From: Halodesulfovibrio marinisediminis DSM 17456
Lineage (GTDB): Bacteria > Desulfobacterota > Desulfovibrionia > Desulfovibrionales > Desulfovibrionaceae
Assembly: GCF_900129975.1 (NCBI RefSeq)
Contig: NZ_FSRG01000006.1
Span: 492,636-556,635 of the forward strand
Direction of reading: 5' to 3'
DNA length: 64,000 nucleotides
Positions 1 through 8,352 of the stretch are shown here, piece by piece. Positions within the stretch are counted from its first letter, which is position 1, and every line of letters begins with the position of its first letter. The position numbers were made by a program, and so were the translations under genes. The notes under the pieces were generated by a model, which was given only the letters and a program-made list of their open reading frames with translations, searched no databases and was not told the DNA's origin.

Positions 1-837
1 GATCATCATATCTGACTTACAAATTGCGTAGGTTTCATCGTTGATTTCTTTACCATACAAATAAATATCCCGATGAATTTTCAAGCTTGGATATTTTTCA
101 TCGATGAACTTTTGTGACTCAGTCAACATACCGCCACTACCACAGGCAGGGTCGTATACCGTCAATACATTTGGCAAATCATCCTTGACAGGATCAAAGA
201 CCAAATGCGTCATCAATTCGATCACCTCTCTTGGTGTAAAATGCTCACCAGCTTCTTCGTTGTTTTCTTCGTTAAATTTCCGAATCAACTCTTCAAACAC
301 ATAACCCATGCCCAAGTTTGAAAGTGCTGGCAGCTTATTACCGTCAGGATCTTTAATGAGTTTTGGGGTAAGATTAATATATGGAGAAACAAATTTTTCA
401 ACGACATCCAATAGAACCTGTTTGGATGCCATATGACGGACTTGCGCATTCAAATTGAAGCATTCAATAATTTCTTTAACATTGTCACTAAACCCCAACA
501 AATATTCTTCAAAGTTGGCTAACAATATCTGTTGATTGTTGGTCGCCGTGTTAAACAGGCTCTTGAGTGTCCATTTGGAGGTATTATAAAACACATAACC
601 AGATGCCTCTTTTAATGGCTCATCATCAAGCTCTGTGGCATTCATTTCGTCTTTTTGGAACTTAACCTCTTTAAGTACCGCATCCTTGGTTGGCTCAAGC
701 AAGCTATCTAAACGACGCAATACAACCATTGGCAAAATAACATCACGGTACTTGCCGCGCACATACACATCACGCAAACAATCATCAGCAATGTTCCAGA
801 TAAACGAAATCAATTTATTGTGAACACTATGGTCCAT
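1..837 (-). CDS. hsdM: Type I restriction-modification methylase subunit HsdM (N-terminal part; runs off the window)
   Basis: The reverse strand encodes 279 codons from an ATG at 837 with AGGAT just upstream, open to the window edge. The N-terminal half looks like the HsdM helical domain. It is followed by the phrase GEHFTPREV and the SAM-binding motif DPACGSGG, which define adenine-N6 methylases of type I systems. HsdM methylates the recognition site and works with HsdS and HsdR, which should lie further left. The catalytic NPPF motif is beyond the edge. The gene is carried inside the tRNA-Leu element and is therefore probably acquired defence cargo. The family call is firm; whether the system is complete cannot be seen. 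Confidence 0.93.
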   Translation of the reverse strand, partial: MDHSVHNKLISFIWNIADDCLRDVYVRGKYRDVILPMVVLRRLDSLLEPTKDAVLKEVKFQKDEMNATELDDEPLKEASGYVFYNTSKWTLKSLFNTATNNQQILLANFEEYLLGFSDNVKEIIECFNLNAQVRHMASKQVLLDVVEKFVSPYINLTPKLIKDPDGNKLPALSNLGMGYVFEELIRKFNEENNEEAGEHFTPREVIELMTHLVFDPVKDDLPNVLTVYDPACGSGGMLTESQKFIDEKYPSLKIHRDIYLYGKEINDETYAICKSDMMI

Positions 838-1156
838 ATTTATATCCTATTCTTTTGAGACATTCGCTCATTACTTATGAAATTATATTCAATCATCAGA
901 GGCAGCAGATAGATATAGAACTCTGTTCTTTTTGAGACAAGAGCAAGACATTAGCTCCGCGTAGCAAGTTAGTATTACAACAAGCACGAATACTCAACTG
1001 AATGGAGCAATAGGGAAGGAGACTAACAAGTTAACTTAAGCCCATAAAGTTCTTGCAGGAGTATTCTTCAGCCGTTGTCGAAAGTCATTTTTTTGCCTCA
1101 ATCCTATCGATAGAGCTATAATTTGCGTCAATAATAACGATAAGATTTCAAATAAC
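838..1156. other. Intergenic region upstream of hsdM
   Basis: This AT-rich gap of about 320 bp lies between hsdM and the terminator of the winged-helix gene. It should contain the hsdM promoter on the minus strand. I see no convincing -35/-10 pair, RNA gene or repeat. Confidence 0.4.
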
Positions 1157-1178
1157 AAAAGGCGAGGTTTCCCTCACC
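1157..1178 (-). terminator. Rho-independent terminator after the winged-helix gene
   Basis: On the minus strand GGTGAGG, a GAAA loop and CCTCGCC (one G-T pair) are followed by TTTTG. It begins about 10 bp after the stop codon at 1189. Confidence 0.75.
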
Positions 1179-1188
1179 TATCAACGCC

Positions 1189-1923
1189 TCAGAACTTCCT
1201 TTTAGACCGTATCGATGCATTCAGTTTATCTGGTGAGAAAACTGCAATCTCATCCACCGGAATCCCCCAACAGCCAGGCATCTTCTCAACAGGAAGAACA
1301 ACTTTTAATTCACAAAGCTGACGTAACGCCTTTTGAAAGCTGCGTACTCCCATTCCAGCAAAAGTGCATAAAACTTGAGGCGCTGCCTGACAAAACGTAT
1401 ACCTATAAAGTTCATATGGAGACCCAGGTCCAAGTATCAAGCGATCTTTTTGAAAAAACACCCCAGGCACCTTGGGTACTTCAAAAAATTTCATAACCGG
1501 AAACAAGGCCCGGGCAGTATGGCATAATAGACTCCACGCCCCTCCTTCAATCAATAGTGAGTTTATCTTAATCTGCTTCTGCCCTTCCATTCTGGCAAGT
1601 CTATACTCATAGCAACGCACTCCGGAAAAATTCACACTTAGCCCTGAAGTCTCTATAAGACCAACCTGTTGCAGTATTTTAACGGCGCGAACAACACTTG
1701 CTCGAGAACATCCTGACTTGATTGCCAGTTCATCTTGAGGCACATGCGCATGTAACTCTTCGCCAGCTAAGCAACACATTACAATATAGACACCTTTAGC
1801 AACGGTTGCCAACGAGTGCCACGTGCTTTCAACTACACTCGTCTTGCCTTGCGATTTTCCAATTACTCCATTTGGAAGAAAAAATGGCCTAGGAACAGGT
1901 TTCGTCCAATAAAAGCTACTCAT
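1189..1923 (-). CDS. Winged-helix DNA-binding protein of the integrative element
   Basis: The gene encodes 244 aa. Residues about 45-110 read as a winged helix-turn-helix (DELAIKSGCSRASVVRAVKIL, then a wing-like stretch around VGLIETSG), as in plasmid replication or GntR-like proteins. The rest is unrecognised. It is the last gene of a same-strand group headed by the integrase and lies 44 bp after the DUF3987 gene, so it may help element replication or its control. No enzymatic motif is visible. A phage-type transcription regulator is the main alternative. Confidence 0.6.
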   Translation of the reverse strand: MSSFYWTKPVPRPFFLPNGVIGKSQGKTSVVESTWHSLATVAKGVYIVMCCLAGEELHAHVPQDELAIKSGCSRASVVRAVKILQQVGLIETSGLSVNFSGVRCYEYRLARMEGQKQIKINSLLIEGGAWSLLCHTARALFPVMKFFEVPKVPGVFFQKDRLILGPGSPYELYRYTFCQAAPQVLCTFAGMGVRSFQKALRQLCELKVVLPVEKMPGCWGIPVDEIAVFSPDKLNASIRSKRKF

Positions 1924-1967
1924 TTGAACTCCAACTATAAAAAAGGCACCTTACGGCGCCTTTTCAT

Positions 1968-3416
1968 CTACTCATTAACCAAAGAGTTTAAGACTGGAAC
2001 AATTGGTTCCCACCACTCCATCAAAACAGCCTTGCCATCCGGCTTATTCAACCATGCCTCGCTACGGTTTACAGCCTTACGCTGTGCCAACCAAAATAAC
2101 AGCCTATCACACTTAGCCTTACTAAAACCTATTGGGCGCTTAAGCTGGCCAACATTAAAAACCGTCCCTAAAGGATTCGTCATCCCCCATTGTATTAGCA
2201 ACTTTATTAATGGCTTACACTCTTCAACCACAGCGTTTTCTTCGGCAGTACCGAGCACTTTGATCATTTGTTCTGCAAAATAAAGGGCTAAGTTACAAGC
2301 ACCATGCATTGTATCTCGCTCAATAAGACTTCCTGATGCCAAGGGAGAGCGTAGCGCGTGGAGAACCATTGCAAGTTTTATAGCTTGAAGATCTAATTTT
2401 CCAGCAACGTCTTTAAAACCCTCAAATAAGTTTCCTGGCTCTATAAGTTTATCCACACACACCCGGAACAGACTAAAGCAATCTGCTGCAGCATCAGACA
2501 AAGTAAATTTTAAGCTTTCCCCGCTACTCTTCGCAGCAACAGAAGCACATAAAATCCGACTAAAAAGTGAACCTAACTCCCTCTCGGAATCTGAAGACAC
2601 AAAACCATACCGGGAAAATTTTGCATCCGTAATGATCAAAGGTAAAATGCGAGCAACCAACCCATTCTCACGATATTTTGGCACTCGAAGTAATTTAATT
2701 AACGGCTGATCTTGCCATAATATTCCCATAATAAATGTAGGGTTGGGATGAAAAAACGCATGTTTCTTTGTCACATCAGAAATTTCTTCAGAGGACCAAG
2801 CACTTAAAAGAGGTCTTATTTTTTCAGGAGACACTGAGTAAAGCTCAGCCAATACGCCCCCCTCAGCATTTATATTCGAGCCTATGCCATCTCGAGCAAC
2901 TAGCTCCTTAACTATAGAGTACGGAGTAAATTGTGCCATTAGAGGAGATTGAGGAATAACAATCCGGTTAATTCGCCCCTGTAATTCAGAATGCTCGCGA
3001 GCCAATAATGCTCGTGCATTCACATCCTCTTCCTTAGCGGCTGCCCGCTCTAGAGCTTTCAGCCTTGCGCTTTCTACTTCACGAATACTAATACGCTCTT
3101 GAACCTCTTCAGGTGAAAGCAAGTAATTTTTTTTTAGCGATTGTGTAGCAAGCGCCATTACTCGTTCTAAACAAGGAGTTTTCCCTGAACTAGGAGGAGC
3201 TCCTGCTGCAAAATAAAGAGACGACCCTACGACAAAGGATGGTGACACCTCGCAAGTGCCCCCCATAAGCAAAGTTGCTGTTGCAGCAAGGACTGGAACT
3301 GCTACCAAATCTGCGCTCACTCCCAATTCACTCGCCAAGCCATAAACATAATCACTAGGTATTTTCGGCAAGCTAGTTGCTGGGGAACAAGGTGAAAAAA
3401 CATTAGAATAAGGCAC
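1968..3416 (-). CDS. DUF3987-type primase/helicase-like ATPase
   Basis: This 482-aa protein has a P-loop variant GAPPSSGKTP near residue 75. Such an early, proline-rich Walker A is typical of DUF3987 proteins, found in phages, satellites and integrative elements where they probably act in DNA replication. A coiled-coil-like charged stretch follows at about 105-150. The start overlaps the preceding small DNA-binding gene by 14 bp, indicating translational coupling. The biochemical role is inferred from family context; the sequence itself shows only the ATPase-type N-terminus. Confidence 0.75.
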   Translation of the reverse strand: MPYSNVFSPCSPATSLPKIPSDYVYGLASELGVSADLVAVPVLAATATLLMGGTCEVSPSFVVGSSLYFAAGAPPSSGKTPCLERVMALATQSLKKNYLLSPEEVQERISIREVESARLKALERAAAKEEDVNARALLAREHSELQGRINRIVIPQSPLMAQFTPYSIVKELVARDGIGSNINAEGGVLAELYSVSPEKIRPLLSAWSSEEISDVTKKHAFFHPNPTFIMGILWQDQPLIKLLRVPKYRENGLVARILPLIITDAKFSRYGFVSSDSERELGSLFSRILCASVAAKSSGESLKFTLSDAAADCFSLFRVCVDKLIEPGNLFEGFKDVAGKLDLQAIKLAMVLHALRSPLASGSLIERDTMHGACNLALYFAEQMIKVLGTAEENAVVEECKPLIKLLIQWGMTNPLGTVFNVGQLKRPIGFSKAKCDRLLFWLAQRKAVNRSEAWLNKPDGKAVLMEWWEPIVPVLNSLVNE

Positions 3417-3642
3417 GCTGAACCTCCCATTCTTTAGCTAGCCATTCAATAAAGGCTCCTCGTGGATAGGCTACACGGCCACCAGAAATCTTCACCCTTA
3501 CTGCAGGACCACACCCTAAGCTGTCTTTATTTGCCAAAGTCTTAACCTTAACTGCCCCACCTGTAATCTCTTGCGCCTTTTTTCGTGTAACGACGACTGG
3601 ACATAACGCCTTAACATCATGAAGTAGCTGTTCTACTGTCAT
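3403..3642 (-). CDS. Small DNA-binding protein, AlpA/excisionase-like
   Basis: This 79-aa protein starts at the ATG at 3642, which has GGGAGG seven bases upstream; a longer reading from an upstream TTG would overlap that ribosome site and is unlikely. The charged N-terminal helical part, the short wing (VKISGGRVAYPRGAF) and the position between the integrase and replication genes fit an AlpA or Xis type regulator with a MerR-like fold. It overlaps the DUF3987 gene by 14 bp. Similarity is by pattern, not by a signature motif. Confidence 0.55.
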   Translation of the reverse strand: MTVEQLLHDVKALCPVVVTRKKAQEITGGAVKVKTLANKDSLGCGPAVRVKISGGRVAYPRGAFIEWLAKEWEVQRALF

Positions 3643-3750
3643 AAAAAAACCTCCCGTCAAATTATGAAGGGAGGCTATGGATTAATTTGCAAAAAAGAGA
3701 GGACAAACTTTATTTTTTGATTGTTTTAAAAAAAACAACACGTTATACCG

Positions 3751-5106
3751 TTAACCTATTTTAACATTTGCGATCCCCATCACGGCAGAATTAAAGTCAC
3801 GTTTAAGCTGCTTGCTATCAACCCCTCTTCGAAACTCAAATATCGAAACATCTGCTTTGTCATTTTCATAAATATTGAGGTACTCATTCATCGTTCTTCC
3901 CAACGACCACTTTTCAAAAGTAACTTTATCCCACATCCATAACCCCAGACAACGGGACAAAAAAGCACGCTGTTCTCTACCAGAGGTAAATGCACGGACT
4001 GTCTCAATAGATTCATTAGTCAATAAATACTTATGGGGAGAATGCCAGCGTTGGTAAGAAACTATAGAATCAGTAATAGTATTCCGTACAAGTGGAGGAA
4101 GCTTAGCACTATTCTTAATTGACGGATTCTTCTCTATTACGATTTGTATGTCTGCAGAATCAATCTCTCCATAAAAACAATTTTGCTTCGGACGTTTTCT
4201 ATAATTCTGATAAGCAGCTAAAGCACTTTTCACTTCACTTTTCAAATTAAAACATTCAGAAAGCGAACTAAAATAACAGTAAAAGAAACCAGCTACATGA
4301 GCTTCAAAGTATTGTATTTCATCATGCCCTTTAAAATTCGCATCAATAAAATCAACTTGACGCGAATTGATCTTCAAAAAAGTTTCTGCAGAGATTGAGT
4401 CAATGTAACTTGAAAGGTTATCCCCTTGTTGCAAACCATAAGCACCCTCCACCGGTAAAGGATTAAGCATCGCCCAAGGAAAATATCCATACTCAACACT
4501 TACTGTGTGAAGAAAGCTTAAGGCACTCATGTAGTTAGATTCAGTTCCATTTTCGATTACCGGATAATAAAACAGCTCCTCACCCCCGTCAGACAACCTT
4601 AAAGACTTTCCGCGTTCACAATTATGCTTTACCAACAAATCTAAGGGTATCTTGTAGGAGTATTTTGGATTTAATCCAAATTTTCTTTTATGGAAAGCTG
4701 CTACTGCCGCACGGAGAGTCTCTACAAAGACAGCTTCTCTAAGCTCTTCTATTTTTTTGTATTTAGTTAATCGAAATAGAGCTGTTTCAAAGTTAGTTTC
4801 TTCTGTAACAACATACTTCCTTGCTGCATCACGGTAGCCTTCTACAACACCATCAATCCCTTCCTTATTCTTCTCAAAAACAGTGAGTATGATGCCTGCA
4901 ACATCTTTTTGTACCACGGATACCATATCTCGATCTTCAAAATCTTCCGGTAGTCCTGCATTACATTTCAAAAATTCATAACGATCTTTTATAAAACGTC
5001 TAGTGGTATACTCAAATCTCCAGAACGTTTGTTCAAGATATTTATCTATCGCGCCAGTAGCTTTATTACTCTCTTGATATTCAAAATAGCTTTTCTTGTT
5101 ACGCAT
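3751..5106 (-). CDS. Unrecognised 451-aa element protein
   Basis: I do not recognise this protein. It starts at an ATG with GGAGGGAG upstream. It is soluble, charged and rich in aromatic residues, with no signal peptide, membrane helix, P-loop or nuclease motif that I can identify. The N-terminal 130 residues look helical; the middle (about 150-330) contains many Tyr and Phe. It lies between the integrase and the AlpA-like gene on the same strand, in the slot where satellites and integrative elements often carry unique cargo. A role in element biology or defence is possible but not shown. Confidence 0.75.
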   Translation of the reverse strand: MRNKKSYFEYQESNKATGAIDKYLEQTFWRFEYTTRRFIKDRYEFLKCNAGLPEDFEDRDMVSVVQKDVAGIILTVFEKNKEGIDGVVEGYRDAARKYVVTEETNFETALFRLTKYKKIEELREAVFVETLRAAVAAFHKRKFGLNPKYSYKIPLDLLVKHNCERGKSLRLSDGGEELFYYPVIENGTESNYMSALSFLHTVSVEYGYFPWAMLNPLPVEGAYGLQQGDNLSSYIDSISAETFLKINSRQVDFIDANFKGHDEIQYFEAHVAGFFYCYFSSLSECFNLKSEVKSALAAYQNYRKRPKQNCFYGEIDSADIQIVIEKNPSIKNSAKLPPLVRNTITDSIVSYQRWHSPHKYLLTNESIETVRAFTSGREQRAFLSRCLGLWMWDKVTFEKWSLGRTMNEYLNIYENDKADVSIFEFRRGVDSKQLKRDFNSAVMGIANVKIG

Positions 5107-5195
5107 TTTCTCCCTCCTTTAAAAAAAAGAGAGAGTTAAAAACAAAAAGCAGCATGTCAAACCGTTAATTCAGCAAAAAATTTCTCATTGCTAAG

Positions 5196-6386
5196 TCATT
5201 CTTCCAAAACCTTCACTGCTTCTCTTAATCCATCTGGTGCTAAATGAGCATACCGTTCCGTCATTGCAATAGTTGAATGCCCCATTAATGACGCAACTGT
5301 ATATAAAGGAGTACCTCTCTGCACAAGCCAACTTGCAAATGTATGACGAAGCGTATGGAAAACAACTCGTTGTCTAGAATCCTCAACATTCTCATTCAAC
5401 CTCAGATCATCTACTAGCTCTTTAAACAAACGTGATACTTCATTCATAGGACCACCAAAACGTCCTATAAAAACAAGTCGCTCTTCTGAATAATCACTTT
5501 TGACGTCTTGTTGCAACTTCAACTCACTAAACAACAACTTGGTCATGTATACATGGCGGTTCTTGCCACTTTTTGTATCTCGGATAGAAAGCATCTCGTT
5601 AGCAAAATCCACATCTTCCCATGTGAGCTTTAGAATCTCACCTGCTCTAAGTCCTGTATAAAGGGAAAGAAGCATCATGCGATACAGTACAATGTTCCTA
5701 GCCTTCGCCCGATCAAGAAGCTCTTTGGCTTCTTTTTCATTCAAAAATCGAGTACGTCGGTTATCTTCTTTAGGCTTTTTGACGCGAGAAACGGGATTAT
5801 CCCCATGATATAAATCATACGAAATCATCACGTTAAACATTTGGCGGATAACAGCTAACGCATACTCTACAGAACGCAAACTTGCACCTTTTGCTATCAT
5901 CGCAGATTTAAGTGTTTCTAAATCTTGTACTCCAATCTCAGAAAAGACCTTATGCCCCAATAAAGGAGTGATCCAAATTCGAAAAAGACTCTCTTCACGC
6001 TTCCAGGATTTTTCTGCTTTGTTATGTTGAGCTTGAGTAAAGTAATGCTGTTCCCAGACATTGACTAAAGTCATCTTATCCTGCTCTGCCAAACAATACG
6101 CCTCTTTCTCTTTTCGTTCAGCTACCTCCGCAAGCTCACGTTTTTCAGCAAGCGTTTGGAAGCCAGTCTTTTCACGATGATTTCGCTTAAGTTGGTTTAA
6201 TAAGTCAGATACATCTGCTGGCTTCACACCTTCTGAGGCCCATCCAACAGCTTCTGTTTTAGTTTTGCCATTCAGCTTATAGGTAATAGTGTAATATCTA
6301 TCCTTCTGCCGACCATGCAGACGAGATTGATGCTCGCGATACCTCACGCCAGGGTACTTCGTCTTCATCCATTTTTGAGCAGCCAT
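5196..6386 (-). CDS. Tyrosine recombinase integrase of the tRNA-Leu element
   Basis: The chosen start is the ATG at 6386, preceded by AGGAGGAAG, giving 396 aa. An N-terminal arm-binding-type domain precedes a core-binding domain (about 110-210) and the catalytic domain. The catalytic residues are visible: Arg in TGLRAGE (about 245), HTLRHTF with His and Arg (about 340), GHS, and the nucleophile Tyr in TERYAHL (about 379). It catalyses site-specific insertion and excision. It sits about 180 bp from the tRNA-Leu 3' fragment, the expected position at one end of an integrated element. Four phased TGTACAAC repeats lie at its start and may control it. Confidence 0.95.
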   Translation of the reverse strand: MAAQKWMKTKYPGVRYREHQSRLHGRQKDRYYTITYKLNGKTKTEAVGWASEGVKPADVSDLLNQLKRNHREKTGFQTLAEKRELAEVAERKEKEAYCLAEQDKMTLVNVWEQHYFTQAQHNKAEKSWKREESLFRIWITPLLGHKVFSEIGVQDLETLKSAMIAKGASLRSVEYALAVIRQMFNVMISYDLYHGDNPVSRVKKPKEDNRRTRFLNEKEAKELLDRAKARNIVLYRMMLLSLYTGLRAGEILKLTWEDVDFANEMLSIRDTKSGKNRHVYMTKLLFSELKLQQDVKSDYSEERLVFIGRFGGPMNEVSRLFKELVDDLRLNENVEDSRQRVVFHTLRHTFASWLVQRGTPLYTVASLMGHSTIAMTERYAHLAPDGLREAVKVLEE

Positions 6387-6396
6387 CACTTCCTCC

Positions 6397-6438
6397 TGTA
6401 CAACCATTGTACAACTTTTGTACAACTCCTGTACAACT
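6397..6438. repeat. Four direct repeats TGTACAAC(T/C) phased at 11 bp
   Basis: Copies begin at 6397, 6408, 6419 and 6430, exactly 11 bp apart, and a further TGTACA begins at 6446. They directly abut the ribosome-binding site of the integrase gene. Spacing of about one helical turn places all copies on one face of the DNA, as for arm-type integrase or excisionase sites, or an autoregulatory operator. Confidence 0.8.
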
Positions 6439-6565
6439 TTTTGCGTGTACAGCCAAGGTCGCTACGGGAAACTTTGGGCACTCAAAAACTATTCAAGTAC
6501 TGATTTTAAAGGACTTTTCAAGGAAGCACGGGAAGAAAAAGTAAACAATGGGAAAGTGAAAAATA

Positions 6566-6624
6566 CGGATTCAAAATCCGCCGGCTTTACAGCTGTGGGA
6601 GTTCAAGTCTCCCTCTCGGTACCA
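6566..6624 (+). repeat. attR: 3' fragment of a tRNA-Leu(CAA) gene
   Basis: The segment reads as the anticodon arm (CGGA, loop TTCAAAA, TCCG; anticodon CAA), a long variable arm, a T arm (GGGAG, TTCAAGT, CTCCC), the acceptor strand TCTCGGT and ACCA. No matching 5' half (it would read ACCGAGA) lies upstream, and the base pair just outside the fragment (A at 6565 against C) is a mismatch. This is the expected leftover when an element inserts in the 3' half of a tRNA gene: the intact gene should be at the other end, left of this window. Confidence 0.85.
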
Positions 6625-6631
6625 TGTAATT

Positions 6632-6670
6632 AAAGGCACTTACGTAAAAACACGTAAGTGCCTTTCTTTT
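6632..6670 (+). terminator. Terminator of the original tRNA-Leu locus
   Basis: A perfect 14-bp stem (AAAGGCACTTACGT and its complement) with a six-base loop is followed by CTTTT. It lies seven bases after the tRNA CCA and is host sequence just outside the element. Confidence 0.85.
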
Positions 6671-6970
6671 ATCCTGCCTAAAAAATGCTAGTAAATTGCT
6701 ATAAAAAATATTGTGACGTCTAGTGCCAATCGCTCCCCGTAATTTTACCCGTCAAGCTGACAGTTCAAAATTAAAGTTTTCAGTGATGATAACTAAAAAT
6801 TCTGCTGAAAGGGGAAGGTCAACCGTTAAAAACATCATGCAATCACTTTGTATGACAACTTCTACCAGTAACTGGTTTCCATCCCTCATAAAGATAATGG
6901 GATAAGTATCAATTCAAGTTATCTGATCTATAAATCTTATTAACCAGTTTATTTTGGGAATCATAATACC
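6671..6970. other. Intergenic region between the tRNA fragment and the secretion operon
   Basis: About 300 bp with no supported gene. An open frame at 6723-6905 on the plus strand has no ribosome site or recognisable product. Confidence 0.4.
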
Positions 6971-7003
6971 AAAAGCCCTTCAGCTATTTTCAGAAGGGCT
7001 TTT
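6971..7003 (-). terminator. Terminator of the type I secretion operon
   Basis: AAAAGCCCTTC and its complement form a stem with U-tracts on both strands, 18 bp after the stop of the HlyD-like gene. It probably ends the minus-strand operon. Confidence 0.85.
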
Positions 7004-7020
7004 GAATATAACCTAAATAA

Positions 7021-8352
7021 CTATTGAACGCTTAAGCCCTCATCCAGATATTTAATAAGAGGGTAAATAAAGAACTCAATAAGTCGTCTTGTACCGACAT
7101 TGATTTCAGCAAGTACAGTCATACCTGAACTCATAGGTACCATCTCACCTTCAACCTTCAGGCGAGGGTCTTTGACAGAGACATAAACTTTGTAGATATC
7201 GCCAAGCTTTTCATCTTTAATACTGTCTTTGGAAATCTGGCTCACAGTTCCTTCAAGAGTTCCATACCGTTGATATGTAAAAGCATTAACTTTAATAGTG
7301 ACGGGCATGTCTTTTTCTATAAAACCGACATCCTTGTTCAACACCTTGGTTTCCACAACCAAAGGACTATTCTTAGGGACAATCGAAATTAGTTTTTCAG
7401 CTGGGGTAACAACACCGCCTTCTGTAGTAATGAAAACTTCATTGATCGTACCGGTAACAGGAGAAGCTATGTTTTGTTTTTTGTTAGAAAAAGAAATTCG
7501 ATCTAAGCGAGCCTTTGTTGAAGCAAGCTTCATGGACGAATTTGCAAGCTCCTCACTTAACTTGTTTGTAAAATCATACTGCAATGCTTCTTTTTGATGC
7601 TGAAGCAGTTCGATATGCGTTCTGACTTCTTTTATTTTTGCGCTTACATTGTTCGACGCAATTTCATTTTGCAGAATCTTCCGCAGTAACTCATTGTACT
7701 CATTGCGAGGAATAATATCTACTATCGGATCAAGGCGCTGCTTTTGTTCTTCGTAGGTTAACAGCAAGTCCTCGTACCCTTCTTTTTCTAACGATAGCGC
7801 TTTAAGCTGCTGGTTTGATTTATGCAGTTCATCATTCTTTGCTGCAATTTGTTTCTGATGTCCATTACGTAATGACGTGTAGATGTCGCGCTGGACCTGA
7901 ATGCACGCTTTGCCGAAGGCTTCTTCATCAGGGACAAAAGGACGGCCTGAGATAAGTGACTCAAGACGCATGATAGTTATTCCATATGTCTTAAGCTCCT
8001 CCCGCAAAGATTCTATCGCCGGGTCAGTTGCGGAAGGATCGATCTCAACTAGCAATTGCCCCTTAGATACTTCATCACCACGGTCGCACAAAATTTTGCG
8101 GATAACTCCGGTTTCCAACGGCTGTACAACCTTAACTTTTCCAGAAGGAATAAACTTGCCTTGTCCGGAAACAACAATTTCCGTTTCACCAAACGTAAGC
8201 CAAATAATACTTACAAAAATGACTGTGATGATAACCCAAAGAACTAGTGACCCCAGCGGATTTGGCGGTGTCTCTTCAATTTCAGTTAAGATTGGTTTGA
8301 AATAGTGGCTGTCATCTCGTGACAAAATTTTTAGGAACCTCAATCTGTGCAC
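7021..8352 (-). CDS. HlyD-family periplasmic adaptor of a type I secretion system
   Basis: This 443-aa protein has one membrane helix near residues 35-55, a lipoyl-like half (VVSGQGKFIPSGKVKVVQPLETG) at 60-110, a long coiled-coil hairpin at about 115-290, the returning lipoyl half (IASPVTGTIN) near 300, and a beta-barrel domain to the end. Such adaptors join the inner-membrane ABC exporter to the TolC channel. The gene overlaps the end of the ABC transporter gene by 13 bp, so the two are coupled. It is of normal length and appears intact. Confidence 0.94.
   Translation of the reverse strand: MHRLRFLKILSRDDSHYFKPILTEIEETPPNPLGSLVLWVIITVIFVSIIWLTFGETEIVVSGQGKFIPSGKVKVVQPLETGVIRKILCDRGDEVSKGQLLVEIDPSATDPAIESLREELKTYGITIMRLESLISGRPFVPDEEAFGKACIQVQRDIYTSLRNGHQKQIAAKNDELHKSNQQLKALSLEKEGYEDLLLTYEEQKQRLDPIVDIIPRNEYNELLRKILQNEIASNNVSAKIKEVRTHIELLQHQKEALQYDFTNKLSEELANSSMKLASTKARLDRISFSNKKQNIASPVTGTINEVFITTEGGVVTPAEKLISIVPKNSPLVVETKVLNKDVGFIEKDMPVTIKVNAFTYQRYGTLEGTVSQISKDSIKDEKLGDIYKVYVSVKDPRLKVEGEMVPMSSGMTVLAEINVGTRRLIEFFIYPLIKYLDEGLSVQ

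Noticed and set aside
3731-5168. Repeated ACCGTTAA with similar flanks near 3738 and 5155 as possible iterons or attachment repeats
   Set aside because: Only two imperfect copies, with short shared text in AT-rich gaps; not enough for a repeat or att call.
6540-6624. Complete tRNA-Leu gene
   Set aside because: The 3' half and CCA are present, but no 5' acceptor strand or D arm pairs with it, so this is the attachment-site fragment.
6723-6905. Plus-strand 60-codon open frame
   Set aside because: No ribosome site, no recognisable protein pattern and a position in host junction DNA.
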